Assembly (NCBI GenBank): GCA_002393575.1
Contig: DGSN01000062.1
Span: 1-64,000 of the forward strand
Origin: Prevotellaceae bacterium UBA4361
GTDB lineage: Bacteria > Bacteroidota > Bacteroidia > Bacteroidales > Bacteroidaceae
DNA length: 64,000 nucleotides
Reading direction: 5' to 3'
The notes under the pieces were generated by a model that searched no databases, was not told the origin of the DNA, and saw only the letters and a program-made list of their open reading frames with translations. Position 1 is the stretch's first letter. Each line of letters opens with the position of its first letter. Below, piece by piece: positions 63,001 through 64,000 of the stretch. Made by a program: the position numbers and the translations under genes.

Positions 63001-63691
63001 TCAACCTGTATCCCCGTCCTCGCTCCGCCTCAATGTCGAGGTCAGTGCTTTCGTGTATCACTGCTTTCAGTCGGCGAATCAGTGTGTAGAGCGATTCGTT
63101 GGCATCGTCTTTCTTTGGCCACAATGCTTGGCAAATGTCCGACTGGTTCAGACTGTGGTTGTCTTCAGCGAAGAACATTTCCATCAGTTGCAGTTGCATC
63201 GGAGTGAATTTCACCTCCTTCGTTCCGCTGAGGAAACGTCGTTGTTCGGGGTCGAATCGCAGGTTGCCTATCGTCACAAAGTGCTGAGCCAACATCAAGG
63301 CCTCACGCTTGCGGAAATAACGAGCCGAGAACAATGCCCATAGCACCGCAACGGCTGTCAGACCCAACGAATACTTCTGGTTGGACAGCGCAAAGATGGT
63401 TGCTACATTCCGTTTCACACTCCAACTCACATCCACATGCTCGTCGTCTGTCATGTTGAACGACAGACAGGCTTGGTCCTTCAGTTCGCTGATGGAAATG
63501 CAGTTGCGGAAATCCCGAATCGTGTCGGTTGCCACAATCTGCTTGCCCTGCTGTTGCGCCAAAGCTTCTTGGAGAGCTTGGTTCAGGTCCAACTGCACGT
63601 TGTGAGCCGTCAACTGATAGCTGCCAAAGCCCGTAAGCAAGGCAGACGAGAGAAGCAAACAGAAAACAATAATTGCAGAACGGGGTGACAT
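62984..63691 (-). CDS. Membrane-anchored winged-helix transcriptional regulator
   Basis: The start at 63691 (MSPRSAIIVFCLLLSSALL) puts a membrane helix at about 6-25. A periplasmic part of about 80 residues and a second helix (about 108-125) follow, then a cytoplasmic OmpR/ToxR-type winged helix (about 145-232) with FTPMQLQLMEMFFAED, LNQSDICQALW and YTLIRRLKAVI. The topology puts DNA binding at the C-terminus, the reverse of ToxR. It is divergent from a probable TonB-dependent receptor 200 bp away, which it may control. The last residues (MKN and stop) are supplied by a heptamer tract. Confidence 0.85.
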   Translation of the reverse strand: MSPRSAIIVFCLLLSSALLTGFGSYQLTAHNVQLDLNQALQEALAQQQGKQIVATDTIRDFRNCISISELKDQACLSFNMTDDEHVDVSWSVKRNVATIFALSNQKYSLGLTAVAVLWALFSARYFRKREALMLAQHFVTIGNLRFDPEQRRFLSGTKEVKFTPMQLQLMEMFFAEDNHSLNQSDICQALWPKKDDANESLYTLIRRLKAVIHESTDLDIEAERGRGYRLIKMKN

Positions 63692-63890
63692 ATAATTATG
63701 AGTTAAAGTGAAAAGAGAAAACGTACATAACTCTGCAAAAATACAGCAAAACGGCGAATTCACCAAGAAATTCGTTAGCAAATATGTCCGAAACTTCATG
63801 ATGTCAGCGAAATGTCAGTTTCTTATCAGTCTTTGTTTGCATCGAAGGACGGAGTTTTCCCGACTTTTGCAACATCAAAAGTTTTTTGTT

Positions 63891-64000
63891 ATGAATAAAT
63901 TATTGATGAAACTTCTCTTAGTTTTCGCTTTTCACTTGTCGTTTTTCACTCTTCGCGCACAAACGGAAAAGAGTATTCAACTCGACGAAGTGACCGTGGA
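63891..64000 (+). CDS. N-terminus of a probable TonB-dependent outer-membrane protein
   Basis: Only 36 codons lie in the window. They encode a signal peptide (MNKLLMKLLLVFAFHLSFFT, cut near LRAQ) and TEKSIQLDEVTV, which resembles the TonB-box/plug start of outer-membrane receptors. The signal core FAFHLSFFTL is close to the heptamer-encoded cores seen elsewhere in this window. Confidence 0.5.
   Translation, partial: MNKLLMKLLLVFAFHLSFFTLRAQTEKSIQLDEVTV

Overview
The window is 64 kb of a Bacteroidales chromosome, most likely Prevotella or a close relative. The signs are paired SusC/SusD genes with lipoprotein signals, promoters with a TAnnTTTG -7 box, BlaI/BlaR1-type and OFA-type genes, the acpP-fabF-rnc cluster, and many short intergenic repeat tracts. 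No rRNA, tRNA, CRISPR array, intact insertion sequence or prophage was recognised.

Region 1 (1-16637, minus strand) is a single surface-lipoprotein and transport locus. Reading 5' to 3' it is a four-module FAS1 (fasciclin) lipoprotein, SusC, SusD, two more FAS1 lipoproteins, a second SusC and a second SusD that runs off the left edge. No enzyme lies between these genes, so the FAS1 proteins occupy the place normally held by SusE/F-type glycan-binding lipoproteins.

Region 2 (17231-30635) is a glucuronoxylan-type degradation cluster. A GH67 alpha-glucuronidase (minus) is divergent from a large secreted protein of unknown function and two tandem GH98-like enzymes (plus). The three plus-strand proteins share an unnamed beta-rich module of about 160 residues. 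The two GH98-like paralogues carry different C-termini: a short sorting-type tail on the first and a dockerin-like double calcium-loop domain on the second.

Region 3 (31818-42510, plus) is housekeeping: typA, acpP, fabF, rnc, a GH3-superfamily protein, an Ig-like lipoprotein, a DUF3108 protein and rnhB. Region 4 (42663-49476) holds a BlaI/BlaR1-type sensor pair, an HAD-family lipoprotein, an OmpA-family protein and a GNAT-like protein. Region 5 (49592-59154) holds parE-coaD-S41 protease-ybeY as a tight operon, an OFA-type transporter, a Gly/Asn-rich secreted protein and metG. Region 6 (59456-64000) holds a small secreted protein, an AAA ATPase, an M48 protease, an exonuclease III, a membrane-anchored winged-helix regulator and the first codons of a probable TonB-dependent receptor divergent from it.

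The most unusual content is non-coding. Four copies of a roughly 118-bp element each hold four CGAGCCCTCG boxes at an exact 22-nt period, and the copies sit at 17.0, 31.2, 45.4 and 59.2 kb, about 14 kb apart. Heptanucleotide tracts (TTTCACT, TTCATTC and relatives) fill many intergenic gaps, supply stop codons to several genes, and encode the hydrophobic core of four lipoprotein signal peptides. Other repeat families include a GGGAGGG hairpin, a split palindromic element apparently interrupted by a 509-bp MITE-like insert, and large inverted repeats.
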